NCBI GenBank assembly: GCA_033675545.1
Contig: JAWDGP010004927.1
Coordinates: 843,501 to 907,500 of the forward strand
Direction: 5' to 3'
Source of the DNA: Elysia crispata
Lineage: Eukaryota; Mollusca; Gastropoda; Plakobranchidae
DNA: 64,000 nt
The position numbers and the translations under genes are program-made. Below, piece by piece: positions 1 through 11,700 of the stretch (positions are counted from its first letter, which is position 1; each line of letters opens with the position of its first letter). The notes under the pieces were generated by a model. The model did not search any database and had not been told where the DNA came from. It was given only the letters and a program-made list of their open reading frames with translations.

Positions 1-603
1 ATGCGTTACCCAATATCACTGTGAACAAAAAGAGAAGTAATTAAATTATTTTCACTTTCTTTGCACTGACTGAGAATATGGAATAGAAATTACAAATCTT
101 TATTAAATTAAAAAGAAGAGATATCAATCCATAAACAAACAACAATAAAAAAAGTTAAAATAATTGTGCTGTACAAATATACATACCATGATTATGACAT
201 GAAGATTTATTTCTTAGAATATGATTCACATAGCAGAGGAATAAAAACTTCAAAAGATATAAAACATGTAAACTGTACCAGAAATCATATGGGTTAGTTA
301 ACTCAATCATGTTTTAAGTGGTTATACACATTTCTCAATAACATTTCTTTTTGGTATTCGCTCAACATTTTATTTTAGAAATGTGGTCTTGGATCCACTT
401 AACTACAAGTATATAAGTATGTCAATAGAGCCGAAACAAACCATATATTAATTTTTTTTCCATCAAACATCAATGAAGAGAAATTCAATTTTTTCACAGT
501 TACATTTAGTAGCTTTGACACCTGAAGACAGCCTGGTTGGATGAAAGCGTCGGATGCAGTCAACTTAAAAACGAGTGAAAGCAGACATGAAATAAAAACT
601 CAC

Positions 604-3600
604 GCCATGAAGTGCCATCAGTTAGATCCAGTTGAACTGCTTCCTTCGCCCTTTCAATACTTTCTTCTATTAACTTCACTTTCTCTACTGGTGGTCCGCT
701 CAGTTGCCTCAACACCATTGATAAATTTCTTAGGGACACTTTATTTTTGGACTGATGACAGAATAGAACAGAGTGAAATGAATCACCTATATATAATGGA
801 GCTAGACAAAAAATGAGGACCATCTAACAGAGCATTTCTAGACCACCTAGGAATGTCAAATTTGACATTCAGTTGTAAATTGCTCTACAGATTGGAGTGG
901 TAATAATATTTTTCACCAATATAGCATTAATAAAAAATTAAAGGCAAAAATGTGATAATAATTTTCTTAAAAGAAAAAGACGAATGTATGAACTATTTCC
1001 TGTAAGAATAGCTGGGCAGAGATGGCAAAAATGAAACTGAAAGTACGCATACAAAGTAGGCGGCGTCAGATCTAAAACCCTCTGAAATAGATCATGATCT
1101 GGAGCTACATGATATAGTTTAAGATCTAAGTAAAGAATCTAAAAAGATTGTTCTACATGGATTCTAGGTCTAGGGCCTAGATATTTACAGCAACTAGAAT
1201 CAAATCAAAAGGTTAATTTTTACAACTAGAGAAATCTAGATTTACGTTTAGGCTTACAGATTTTTTTGACCTTTTATGTAGGTTAAAATTTCTATTCGGC
1301 TAAGAATTCCCGCAAGGAAATGCACTTTTATGCACCAAATGTGAAAATTCAATGCTTTATGCTAAGCGTTTCAAAGGATCCAAAAACATATTGGGAATGT
1401 ATACAATTAGTCCATTTCCTTTATTCCAAAAGAATTTAAGTCCTTCATCTAAACTTTGTGTTCAGAATAAGAATTATCGAGATATTTAGAATCTAGATAA
1501 AGATGGATATGTGGAGGCATATATCTGTATCATTTAAGTAAAAGATATCAAGACCATTTACAGATGTGCACCAGCCCGGCAAATTGACACCATGATCCTG
1601 TTTGTAGATTGGGGTTTCCAGCTTGTAAATGTAATGTCACATAAACATTCACTTCATCAGTATCTTTCAGCGTAGAAGAGAAATTTAACATTTCAAAATC
1701 ACCTCAGTTCTGGGCTCCAAGAATGAAGCTGTGATTAAAATTTTGACTCCTAAATTTCCTGATAAATTTTATACCAAGGTTGTGAAAAGTAGCATTATAC
1801 TTTATGCTGCATTTGCACAGCTCCACCCACTTATTGATTGAATTCATGAAACATGGGATAAAAGCACTTCAACAGTTTCCATTCACATTAATGTTAAAAC
1901 AATCTTCTATTGTGACTCCTGCTGGGGTAAAAAAAATGCAGAAGAATGCAGGCTCTTTGAAGTGTATACCATAAACTTGTGGTGCCATGTTAAGTTAGGT
2001 GTGAATTTGTGCATGGAGCAAAGTAAGGAGGCACTTAGGCTTTGCTAGATACCAAAATTGCTTAAGTGAACTAGATTTATTGATGTAGTGCAGAAGATAC
2101 TAATATAATGTTGAAAAAGAAGAGAAAATGTCACAAACAAAGAAGGAAAATTGGAAATCGAGAGGGAAAAATGAATGATATAGACAATTATTTCAATTAT
2201 GGAGAGCTCATGTTTGACTTGTGAATAGATTACAACAGTATCCTATAATTATGAACATAGTACCAACACTAGATTTGGTTTTAACAATAATTATCATTAT
2301 GAAATGGTGAAAAAGGATAAAAGCCAGTTCAAATATGAATAAACCTTACGTGGTTAAGAGCCCCTGTGAAGCAGTTCTTAGCAGCTGAGACGTCCTCCTT
2401 CTTCCAATAACATTCTCCTAAGTGATTCCAGGCTTGCACAAGCCGAGGGTCCAGTTTAACAGCCTTTCCCAGTGCTTCCTCAGCCTCTGGACTATACTTA
2501 GGTGTGGCATTCAGGATCTTTCCTCTTAAATAATGTAGCTGTGCTTTGTTTCTAACATCACCTAATAGCATATGATAGAAAGAACAAATAAGCATTAAAG
2601 GATTTTCAAGAGGTTCAGAGAGAGAGAGAGAAAGAGAGAGATCTTAACAATTTTAGAGCAACCACAGGAAACGAGGGCCATGATATCACTAAGATCTCCT
2701 TTAATAAACCATGCTTTCTTATCAGCTCTCAGAGATTCCTTGCAAGAAAAAGAGATCAGTTATCTCTATCTCCTAATTATAAGCTTATTGTATCAATCTT
2801 TTGGCCAAATTATGACATTTCCTGACATTATACTGATTTTTAAACAGAATAAAACCATCACTATATCAGTTTATATCTTAAATTGTGCAACAATTCAGCT
2901 TCAGTTGCCATTAGACAGCTCAGGGGTTCAGCACTGGTGTTTGAATTCTGGCTTGGGCTATTAAATGGTTGTCTCAGATCTTATTTAACTAACCAACCTT
3001 ATCCTTGGTCGCCATGACTGCAGCGGTTACAACAACATAACTCTCAGTGGTTGCCTCTGGGGCAGAAAATAAGCAGCTGCATTTCCCTACTTTATGCACC
3101 AGTTACAGCCCTAAAATGCTATAGAGGGTGAAGGATCAGAAACCAAACAATCTATGGAGCCATGGTAAAGAAAGGATGGCTTTTTAGTTCAAGCTGAAAA
3201 TTCAGTTTTGTACATTTATAGGCTTCTCTGAGTTCTCAGTTTTTCTTTGATGCAATGGAAGTAATATTATGCAAGTAAAATGAGAAATTAGAAGATTTTT
3301 TTTCTGTGATAATCATTTTATGGTGAATCACACACTACTTTTCCAGTAGTGCAAAAAATCTTGAAATCATTTTAAGCTAAAATGAAATAAAAAAAAACAA
3401 AACAAAAAGTACCTTGAATTTCCTCCAGTCTCTGTAGGCATTCTTCCATTTTCTTGTATACTTCAGTATCTTTTTCCCCTGCTCTCTCAAGACCAAAACG
3501 TTCCACAAAATGATCTCTGAAGTCATAAAGCTCATCAGCAATAGCCTGGAGATAGAACACACAAAAAAAGAGAAGTGCTAGAAATATAACCAGTGGAGTC

Positions 3601-5414
3601 TATGAAAAGTCATCACATTTTAAGCCTATTCCTCCATGATTTCTGAAGCCAACTTCTCATTTCATTTACTGTTAAATCAAAATAACTTGTATCTGCGAAA
3701 TTTGAATCCTCCATTACTTCAAAGTCAGTTAATTTTACCACCAAGTTTTTGCCTCGTTTAGTTATACATAAAAAAAAAATCAGTTAGATCAAAACCTAAT
3801 GAAGGATTGATTAATTAGAAGTCAATTCACTTTTTCAGTAATGAAAGACACTATTACTGGCTACAGAGAATGTTGTTGTTATTTGCTGCTCTGTGTGTAT
3901 TTGTATAATATATCGTCTAACCTACTTTTAATACAAGAGCCTGCTGCTGTAAGCTAGGAGCTAAGGAAGTGGAGGTGTGAGTAGTCTAAGAGAGTTCAGT
4001 TTTAAATGAATTGTTTCTGAACTGCAAGAAGACTGGAGCGGGGAGCACACACAGTAACTATACATATCATTGATTACTAGATTCAGCCCAAAGGTCAGAC
4101 TCAGAGTAGGTCTAATTTTTTATAAGCTAAATACGCTCCCGAAAAAAAACCACAATAACGAGCAACTCTTTTTAAACAAAGGCTCCCCTCTACCTCCTGT
4201 GTTGGAACCTATAGTTAAAAAAAAAAGCTTTAATCTACTGACATGAGCTAATTACATTGTTCTATAGAGGGCAATGTTTTCACAAAAGAGTAAAAAAAAG
4301 TTTAATGTGCCAAATAAAAATGATGCAAAAATGAGCTTACACAGTGGAAAGCTTCAATCGAGAGCTTTATTCTAATTCTTAAATACAAACCTATGAATGA
4401 AAGAATTGAACTTACCTGCTGGTGCTGCTCCTGCATTCATTTTATCAAGTCGATGATTGTGATGATAGACAACTTAAACCTACACATTATTTCACCTTCT
4501 TGGCTTACATGGATACATAAGCATTGAACTGATTTATATTAATTCCGCCCACTAGTGAAGAGAAAGCTTATTTTATCACAATAATCTCATCTTGACAATC
4601 TAAGCACATATTTATGAAGTCCTCAAGCACTCTTTCTGGACCCTCACAATTGACTATGACTTCTCTAAATTGTTCAATCATGCTACTAATGTTTTACATG
4701 GGGAACAAGTTTCCTTCATGCTTTTTTTTTCACGTAAGATCATTTTCTTTTAATTCAGAATGATGTATCGTTATTATGTATTGCAAAGATCTCAATATCT
4801 TTTTCTTTTTTTTTTAATCAATCTTACTCATTCTAGATTTGTTTTACAAAGAATTTGATATATGTGGCTTTCCACCAAAACAGGAATGGTGATGATCAGA
4901 TGATTTACAACCTCATCAACATCAAGCGGGTCAGCCAGGGATCAAACCTATGACTTCTAAATTGTCTGCAAACAATAATGACTGAGCAATCAATGAATTT
5001 CAAGAGGTTTATTATGAAGATCTATCCTCCAGTTGAGTATTTAGATCTGGCATGTTGATATGGATAATACTTTCAAAAATCCAATAAGAATGTCCAATGT
5101 GGATTCGAAAACAGTATCAAATGTACATCAAGATCTAAATTCTATATCAATGCCATGTGGCGTGGATCTTGAAGTTCATTCAGATTCTACTTCAAGAATC
5201 TTAGATCTAGATCTAGATCTAGTCCAAGGTATTACAATAAAATTTTAATATCATGGACTTTTTGAAAAGAACAACTTGCTGAAAACAATTCGTAACAGAT
5301 ATGTGTATCCTAATCAAAGGTGTGCAAATCAAGTTGAGACAAATTTGGAGAATTCTAGCACAAACTCACCGAAGCTTGGTCTGTTGGGGTTGAAACTCGC
5401 TCGTCAGCCGCCAT
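604..5414 (-). CDS. TTC5: TTC5 (Strap) orthologue, 5' portion; gene runs off the left edge
   Basis: Tetratricopeptide-repeat protein 5 is known as a p300/JMY stress-response cofactor and as the ribosome-bound factor that starts tubulin mRNA autoregulation. Coding exons on the minus strand, in order: 5370-5414 (start codon, MAADERVS...), a possible microexon 4416-4430 (listed separately), 3413-3545, 2350-2561 and 604-751. The splice phases agree (0, 0, 1, 0, then 1 at the last donor seen). The residues match human TTC5 closely: ELYDFRD at the N-terminus, then [26 protein letters not shown] and [15 protein letters not shown], which cover the first TPR units. The last donor (TGGC/GTGAGT) sits inside the conserved DG-x-SW segment, so the remaining TPRs and the C-terminal OB-like domain must lie left of position 1. 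The start was chosen because it is the first ATG with a good donor 45 nt later. The gene is divergent from WDR88. Confidence 0.9.
752..2349 (-). other. TTC5 intron between exons 2350-2561 and 604-751
   Basis: AT-rich intron with no coding signal I can support. It has scattered TCTAGATC-type motifs near 1070-1240 but no recognisable transposon ends. The stretch 1-603 is likewise intron of the same gene, and nothing else is visible in it. Confidence 0.6.
2562..3412 (-). other. TTC5 intron with short GA tract
   Basis: A short imperfect GA microsatellite lies at about 2620-2642. The rest is ordinary AT-rich intron sequence and I recognise nothing in it. Confidence 0.5.
4416..4436 (-). CDS. TTC5: Candidate TTC5 microexon (4416-4430) or alternative first exon (4416-4436)
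   Basis: Within TTC5 intron 1 a perfect GTAAGT donor follows a short reading frame that ends in phase 0, exactly what the exon at 3413-3545 needs. Read from the ATG at 4436 it gives MQEQHQQ, with an in-frame stop immediately upstream, so it would be an alternative first exon. Read from an acceptor AG at 4432-4431 it is a 15-nt internal microexon encoding EQHQQ. Joined to the next exon it gives [16 protein letters not shown], which resembles the coiled region before QLYSFRD in human TTC5. The polypyrimidine tract before the putative acceptor is poor. That favours the alternative start, or means that this is chance. Confidence 0.5.
4860..5000 (-). repeat. tRNA-derived SINE remnant in TTC5 intron 1
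   Basis: On the minus strand GCTCAGTCATTA (A-box-like) is followed about 40 nt later by GGTTTGATCCC (B-box-like), the spacing of a tRNA-derived SINE head. No tail or target-site duplication is clear. It is probably an old fragment. Confidence 0.35.
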
Positions 5415-5724
5415 GTCTAAACAATGTCTGACAGTCTGAAATCTCTATGCTTTTTACGACTTTTCAAACGGAAGTGGATACCACTTTGTCGTAGCAGGCT
5501 GCCGTTGTCGATGTAAACAGAAAGGCTATAATTATGAGGAGCGTATCTGTTTCACTTTCAGGATAATCAAATTTGAATCAAATAATAAATCTTGATCGCT
5601 TGGGCAAAATATCAATAATTTATGATATATATATAAATTATATGGTCTCATCATTACGAGAGGCAATCCAACAAATTAAGAGTCTGCATGCTTTTTAATC
5701 ATTATCAATTCATCACAACTAAAG
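5415..5724. promoter_or_regulatory. Shared head-to-head promoter region of TTC5 and WDR88
   Basis: About 310 bp separate the divergent start codons of TTC5 (minus, 5414) and WDR88 (plus, 5725). The interval is locally less AT-rich than its surroundings near 5460-5520 and contains ACGGAAGTG at 5468-5476, a match to the ETS-factor core common in bidirectional housekeeping promoters. No TATA box is evident in either direction. That it acts as one bidirectional promoter is inferred from spacing. Confidence 0.55.
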
Positions 5725-8700
5725 ATGACAAAGCAACAGGAGAAGCAAAAAGATCGTAAAGATGAAAAATGGGACAGTGAAGATTTAGCAACAGTAGGTT
5801 TATAATTTCACGAAATAAAATGATCTTAACTTGATTTAGACGTAATTTTGATGAAGCACTAAGTAAAAATGCAGAAAAATGAGGACTGTTATTATCACAG
5901 ATTATTGATTCATTTTACGAAGGCAGCCCTTATTGCCACTGTGGAAGATATATTAAAGGTTGGACGTTCACCTTCAACTTTTGAGTAATTATTGTCATCC
6001 CAGGTTGAGAATAACTAATTATATCTCAAACCAATTTTCTCTTATATGAGATGTAAAATATAACTGTTTTTAGTTATAGTTCACTAAAATGTAAGTGATC
6101 CTGTGTCAGGGTTCATTTTGAAATATTTGTTTAGTTAAGAAATTCAGACGTTTTCAGTTTGTTCTTCAATGTAATGATGGTTTAAAATTTTGCTAGAGTT
6201 GAGCTGTAATTAGCTGTGCAGTGCAGGATGGTGTCTTTTATTATATTCTGTGAGGTAAAGGCCTGGTTAATAGTTTGTCCTATACGAGGTAAATTATACC
6301 AAAGACATTTTACACAGAAATCACAAGTATATGTTTTAAAGTATCTATGATTCCCTAGTAAGAAAAACGTATCTAATACTATGAAAAGAGAATAGAAGAT
6401 CGAATGAAGTTAGTCAACAAAAAGCAAAGAAAATATCTAGTATTTTTGTTTTAAAATTTTAAATTTTAAATTATTTTTAAATACCAGTTACAACTTATTA
6501 ATGTTATAAACCACATAAAATTACAACAAAGTACTTGAAGAACTGGAATAGAAATGTACAAACTTAATTTTTTTTTTTGCTTGACCAGCTATTACACATA
6601 TGAATATTACAAAATGAATAATTCTTCTGTAAGTGTCAGAAGGAAGACTATACAAAACAAGTAAATTGAAATAAAAGTTTGTCTTAAAAAGAGGCACAGA
6701 AAATTTTGCATACAAAAAAGACAGGCATTACTATTATTGCTTCACAGCCATTACATGGACTAGACAAGAAGAAGTGCTTATATTTTCATCCTTGGGTGGA
6801 AAAAAAAAGCAAGAATTGCATCCTGAGATAAGAAGAAGGGCAACTTATCAGTAAAGTTGTATTTGGCAAATAAAAGGAAAAAATTATGTAGTTCATTGAT
6901 GAAACATAAATTTACCTTGTGTGTATGTGGAATCAATCTGTTTTTATTTTCATTTTAAGGTGAGGATAAAAGTCCTCCAAGGCCATACAGACAGTGCAAA
7001 CAGCTGTCAGTTTATTGAGAATGACAAAGTTGTGAGCTCTTCTAGTGATTGCTCGGTGCGCATTTGGAACTGGAGAACACGGAAATGTTTAAAGTGTTTT
7101 GAAAATCTTCATAAGGTGAACATTCCTCAAGCATCTTCAACTCAAGATGGCAAAAAGTAAATATTTTGTTTAATTGGTGTATTCAAGATTAAGGCAGATT
7201 GTTTTGAATACTTTTGTCTTGTATTCAGTTTTTCTGCTCAAGAGCAAAAAGCTGTTGTATAAAGGGAGTATGAGACTTAAGAAGAGCTATCTAAAATTAT
7301 ATTTGCATATTTTTCTTGTGAATTTAACTATTAAATTTAACAAACAGAATTTTGCTGAGAAAATCATCAAAAGCAGGAAGCATATCGTGGAAAGGAACAG
7401 CTTTTTATTATTTTCAGTAATGGATACAATGTAATTGACGCCTTGTTGTAATTGGGAAAAATGGCAGATTGTTTTCAGACCCAATATATAGCTATATTAT
7501 AGAGTGTGTTGACAATAATAGATCATATCATACCTCTTTCTATGAAATCTCTTCAAGAAAAATTGTTAAAAATCATTATGATCCCTATGTCAAAACAGCT
7601 AACTTGAAGTTAAGAAAGAATAACACAGTATTGAACTTAAGCTGAATTAGGCTCGTGAGATGCAGCCATGTTATGATATGAAAGAACGGACAATTGAAAA
7701 AATCGATACATGATGCACTATTGAGGATCATGGAAGTGCTCCTTTAAATTCTTCGTTTTGAATGTTATTAAATAACAAATGCTTAAACATAGAAGTAATA
7801 TGGCTTTTAAATTGCTAATATTACATTTTGTTATGTCCGTGCACACATCTGAAATCAATGAAAGGTCAAATAGTTATGATTATCTACAGTGATCAAGACA
7901 GCTGCTGCAAGCTTTAACTTTGAAAACAGAAATCAGTTTGTACAACTACTGATAACAAATGTTATTCTCCAAGGTTATTCAAGGCAAGTCATTCAGACTT
8001 GCTTGGCGCTAAAATCTCTTTGAGTCTGTTGTGGAGTGACTTTTTGGATACAATGGTTGAATCATAATATTTTTAAGGCTTTTTATGCTTTGTTTCAGTT
8101 CAATTCGAACTCATCTATTTTGTTCATTTCAGAATGTGTAAAACTCATGTGACACAGTTAAAGTGAGAATAGAGTTTATAAGTGCCCCAGAGTTTTCTTG
8201 TTTTTTGTTTTTTTTCTCAATGTTCCTTAATACATTGTTTTGTTAAGGGCAAATTCAAACGGTTGCTTTCTTCTTTCTATCAGGAATACAAGTTGTTTTA
8301 GAAAGTTAACACTCTTTTGTTAACATTAACTTTTAACTTTTGTAATGTTTTTCATAGCTGCATCACTATCTATATAGGCTGCTCCTGCAAGGGTCTTTAT
8401 TGTCAGTGTGTGCAATTTTTCTTGGTATTAATTCTTGTAAAGTTGATGGAGATACATCAAGCCTGTACGAGGAGAATGTACAGATTTTCTTTACACAAGA
8501 AATAGGCTCTTCAGGTTGAATAATGTTCTTTAAAATTCTTAGGATTTAAGTCTGTTGAGATTATACCAATTCACATTGATTCTATCAGGTGGCACATGGT
8601 ATGATAGAGGCCAATCTTAATGACAGAACTGAGTGTTCTTGAATAAATCTTTTCTGTACCGCAGGGTGAATTTGATGCTTAGAAACAATCAGCTCTTAGC

Positions 8701-11700
8701 GGACTTTTTACTCTCGGTGCTATACTACTATTTTCGATGCTAGCCATTGATGCTTCCTTACTGAAATCAGAGACCCTTCTTCCAATTCACAAGCAGTTTT
8801 GTTTGTGGGGTAGATATGTTTCTTCTAAGTGTTATTCTGGCTTATATTATTGCAGACATTGCTTTTGCATGCTAAAAAGAGAGAAAAATTAAATTCTTCA
8901 TGTTACAAAAAGGAGTGCTGAAAAGCAGAAAAGATGAACTGAAAAAATAAGGTTTATATAATGATAATACAGTAGTCTCTGGATAGATGCATGGTCTTTT
9001 GGAGGCTTCAATAGCGTGCTTTTAGGAGGAGCATTTCTCTATAAAAAGTAAAAAAAATTGTCAATTACTCCCTTGTCACATTTCATAAATATTAAGTCTT
9101 ATGAGTAGACATATTTACTGTTCCAGATCTTTTACATAGATCAAAAGTGGTCCTTGATGTAGATCTAAACTGCGTTGGAATCTTGAAAAAAAATATACTA
9201 GATCTAGATTTAGATAATTGAGAAGGCTGATCAAAGAACACTAAAGCTACTAATGAAATTGCAAAGTATGTGCCAGACTGGACTAGGTCTACAGCTCTAC
9301 ATTGATGCCTGACATGTCAGGTGTTATTGTTATAAACATGAAACTGGGAAGGGGGTGTTGGCTGCAGTATCGTGTTGACAGTCACTCAACAGGCGAGGTA
9401 GACATCATCTTGCCCCTTCCTGTATCTGTAGTTTCAAGACCTATGATATTGCCTATCCCTTGCATAAAGGGTTATTCACATCCTGTCCTCCTCCCGCTCG
9501 CCATCACTTTGTGTGTACAGTGCAAATGCTTGCACAGCTAGCAGACAATGACACATAACTCTTTGCCGTGTAATAGTATAGAGCCATTCCTCCACTAAGA
9601 GTGACTATCTCTTCCATTTTACTGGTAATCACTACTGATTTAAAATTGTGTGTTTAGGCGTCGTAGTGTGTGTTTGGTGTATACTGAATACATAGAAAAA
9701 AATCTATCAGACTACTACAGCGTGTGTTTAGCTGAAAACATGTGTTTATCTGGTGTGTTTTTATCTGGAGACCACTGTAACAGCTATTCAATGTTTAATT
9801 TTACCATGCGCTACATTCCCAAAATAATAGATATTGAGGAAAAAGTTGAATAATCTCAATGATATTCTTTCCACTGTCACAATAAATAAAGGCAAATTTA
9901 AAGATGCAAATATAACAGACTTACCACCATTAAAGGGAATCTCAGGATTAAACAACCTACCAATATTGCCAACAGAAGTATGAAAAAGTATTATCTGCTT
10001 TAAGAACTTTAGGACAAAAAAAATTTGCAAATAATAAGGACCAAAGTGAGTTTATTTTCGGAAGAATCTTTAGTCATTGCTCTCTCACATCTATTTGTAT
10101 TCTCTTATAACTTTTTTTTTCTGTACTAATTCCCAATATTTCACACATTGTTGTTCATTTTGTAAAGTCAAGTTTTTTTACTTGAGAGCACACAGACAAT
10201 GTGAGATTTCTGTCACTGCTGTTATGAAAAAAAGTGCATATTTCACACAATAAGCAGTTTTGTTTACATTCTTTCACAGATTTGTTACTTGTGGCTGGGA
10301 CAAACAGATTAAATTATGGGACTCTGAGACTGGAGACAAACTGGTGAAAGTGCTTTAAAGACTTACATGCTCTATTTGGATTGTACTAAAAATTATACAG
10401 ACCATCTTCAATTGCAATATTTTCTCCACATCTCTAGGGCCATGCATCCCTTAGCATTTGCTTAAAGAAGGGCAAAATACCACCTTTTCATTGATTGATA
10501 ATTCGTAGCAAAGGCATAGTGCCTTCTGAGTAACTGAGACAAGGCTTTTTAAAAGAATTATTGAGAGCATTGCTGTACCCATCTTGAAGTTTCAGGGCCC
10601 ATGAACTGACCAGTATTTATAGCAGAAGTCACATTTTCTCAGGGTCAATTACACATGTGGTATTGAGCAGTAACCAGATTAAAACCAAAATTAAAGTTCA
10701 AATACTTTATTAAACTGGAGAAGAGTTTTCATCTCACGCTATTAACATTATCTTATAAGAGTTCATGATTCTCGTTATCTTTGGAAAAAAATATGAAAGA
10801 AGTTTTGTTTTATTTGTGCTATGTAGAATTTCTTCCTAAGAAACATTCATAGCTTGACAGAATTGTTGAACTTAAAATTACTCAGGGAATAAAATTGATA
10901 CATGAAAAATGAGAATAAGTTCTAACTTAGGATTAATTCTTTACAAGTTAATTTGTGTGTGGTTTTAGGCCAAAATCTCTTCTTAGATTTTTTCATTTTC
11001 TTCACCTTGCTGGAGAAGATGACAGTTCACTGGTAATCACTCTTGGAAAACCATTCTTCTGACAAATACCCCCAGCTGTTTCACTTAAAGAGTCTAGAAA
11101 ATTAAATGAAGCTGCGTAATGTAATATTGTAAAAGTAAAATATTTTCAAAGTTCACTGTATTTTTTGCAACTTGTTGGAAAAGAAAACTTGATTGGGCCT
11201 CTGCTGTTGTTGCATCACCATTCCTTCTTTTTATTTCAATTGGCAGGAGATTTTATAGCATGCACAATATTTGTCATTTGGTCAAAGAAGCTTTTGAAAA
11301 CAAAATGTACATTTGCTTTGTTGAGCTACTATTTAAAACTAATTTAGAACTTATTTGAGTTTGTTTGCTTTCTATAACATGTGGATGATGATGTTTTTTG
11401 CTCAATAATACAGTTATTATCCTGTTGTCTCTAATTTCAGTTAGAAAGGACTCATGATGATTTCTTAACTTGCTGCCAGCTATCCCACGATGGAAACCTG
11501 GCAGCGGTAGGATCAGATCTGTGCAAATCACTGAGAGTATATGACTTGAGAAGTGGCAGTCTTATTCATGATTTAAAAAGTATGTAAAGTGCTTATGATT
11601 GAATTTCCTAGTAGCTTTCACTTAACCTGGAACAGAAAAAGATGTTTTGTTTCAATAGCCTGAATCTAAATTAAAAGGCTAAATTTGTTCTCACAAATCT

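Noticed and set aside
9302-9541. 79-codon plus-strand frame in WDR88 intron 2
   Set aside because: It lies in an intron, shows no family similarity and does not fit WDR88 phases; it is probably repeat-derived.
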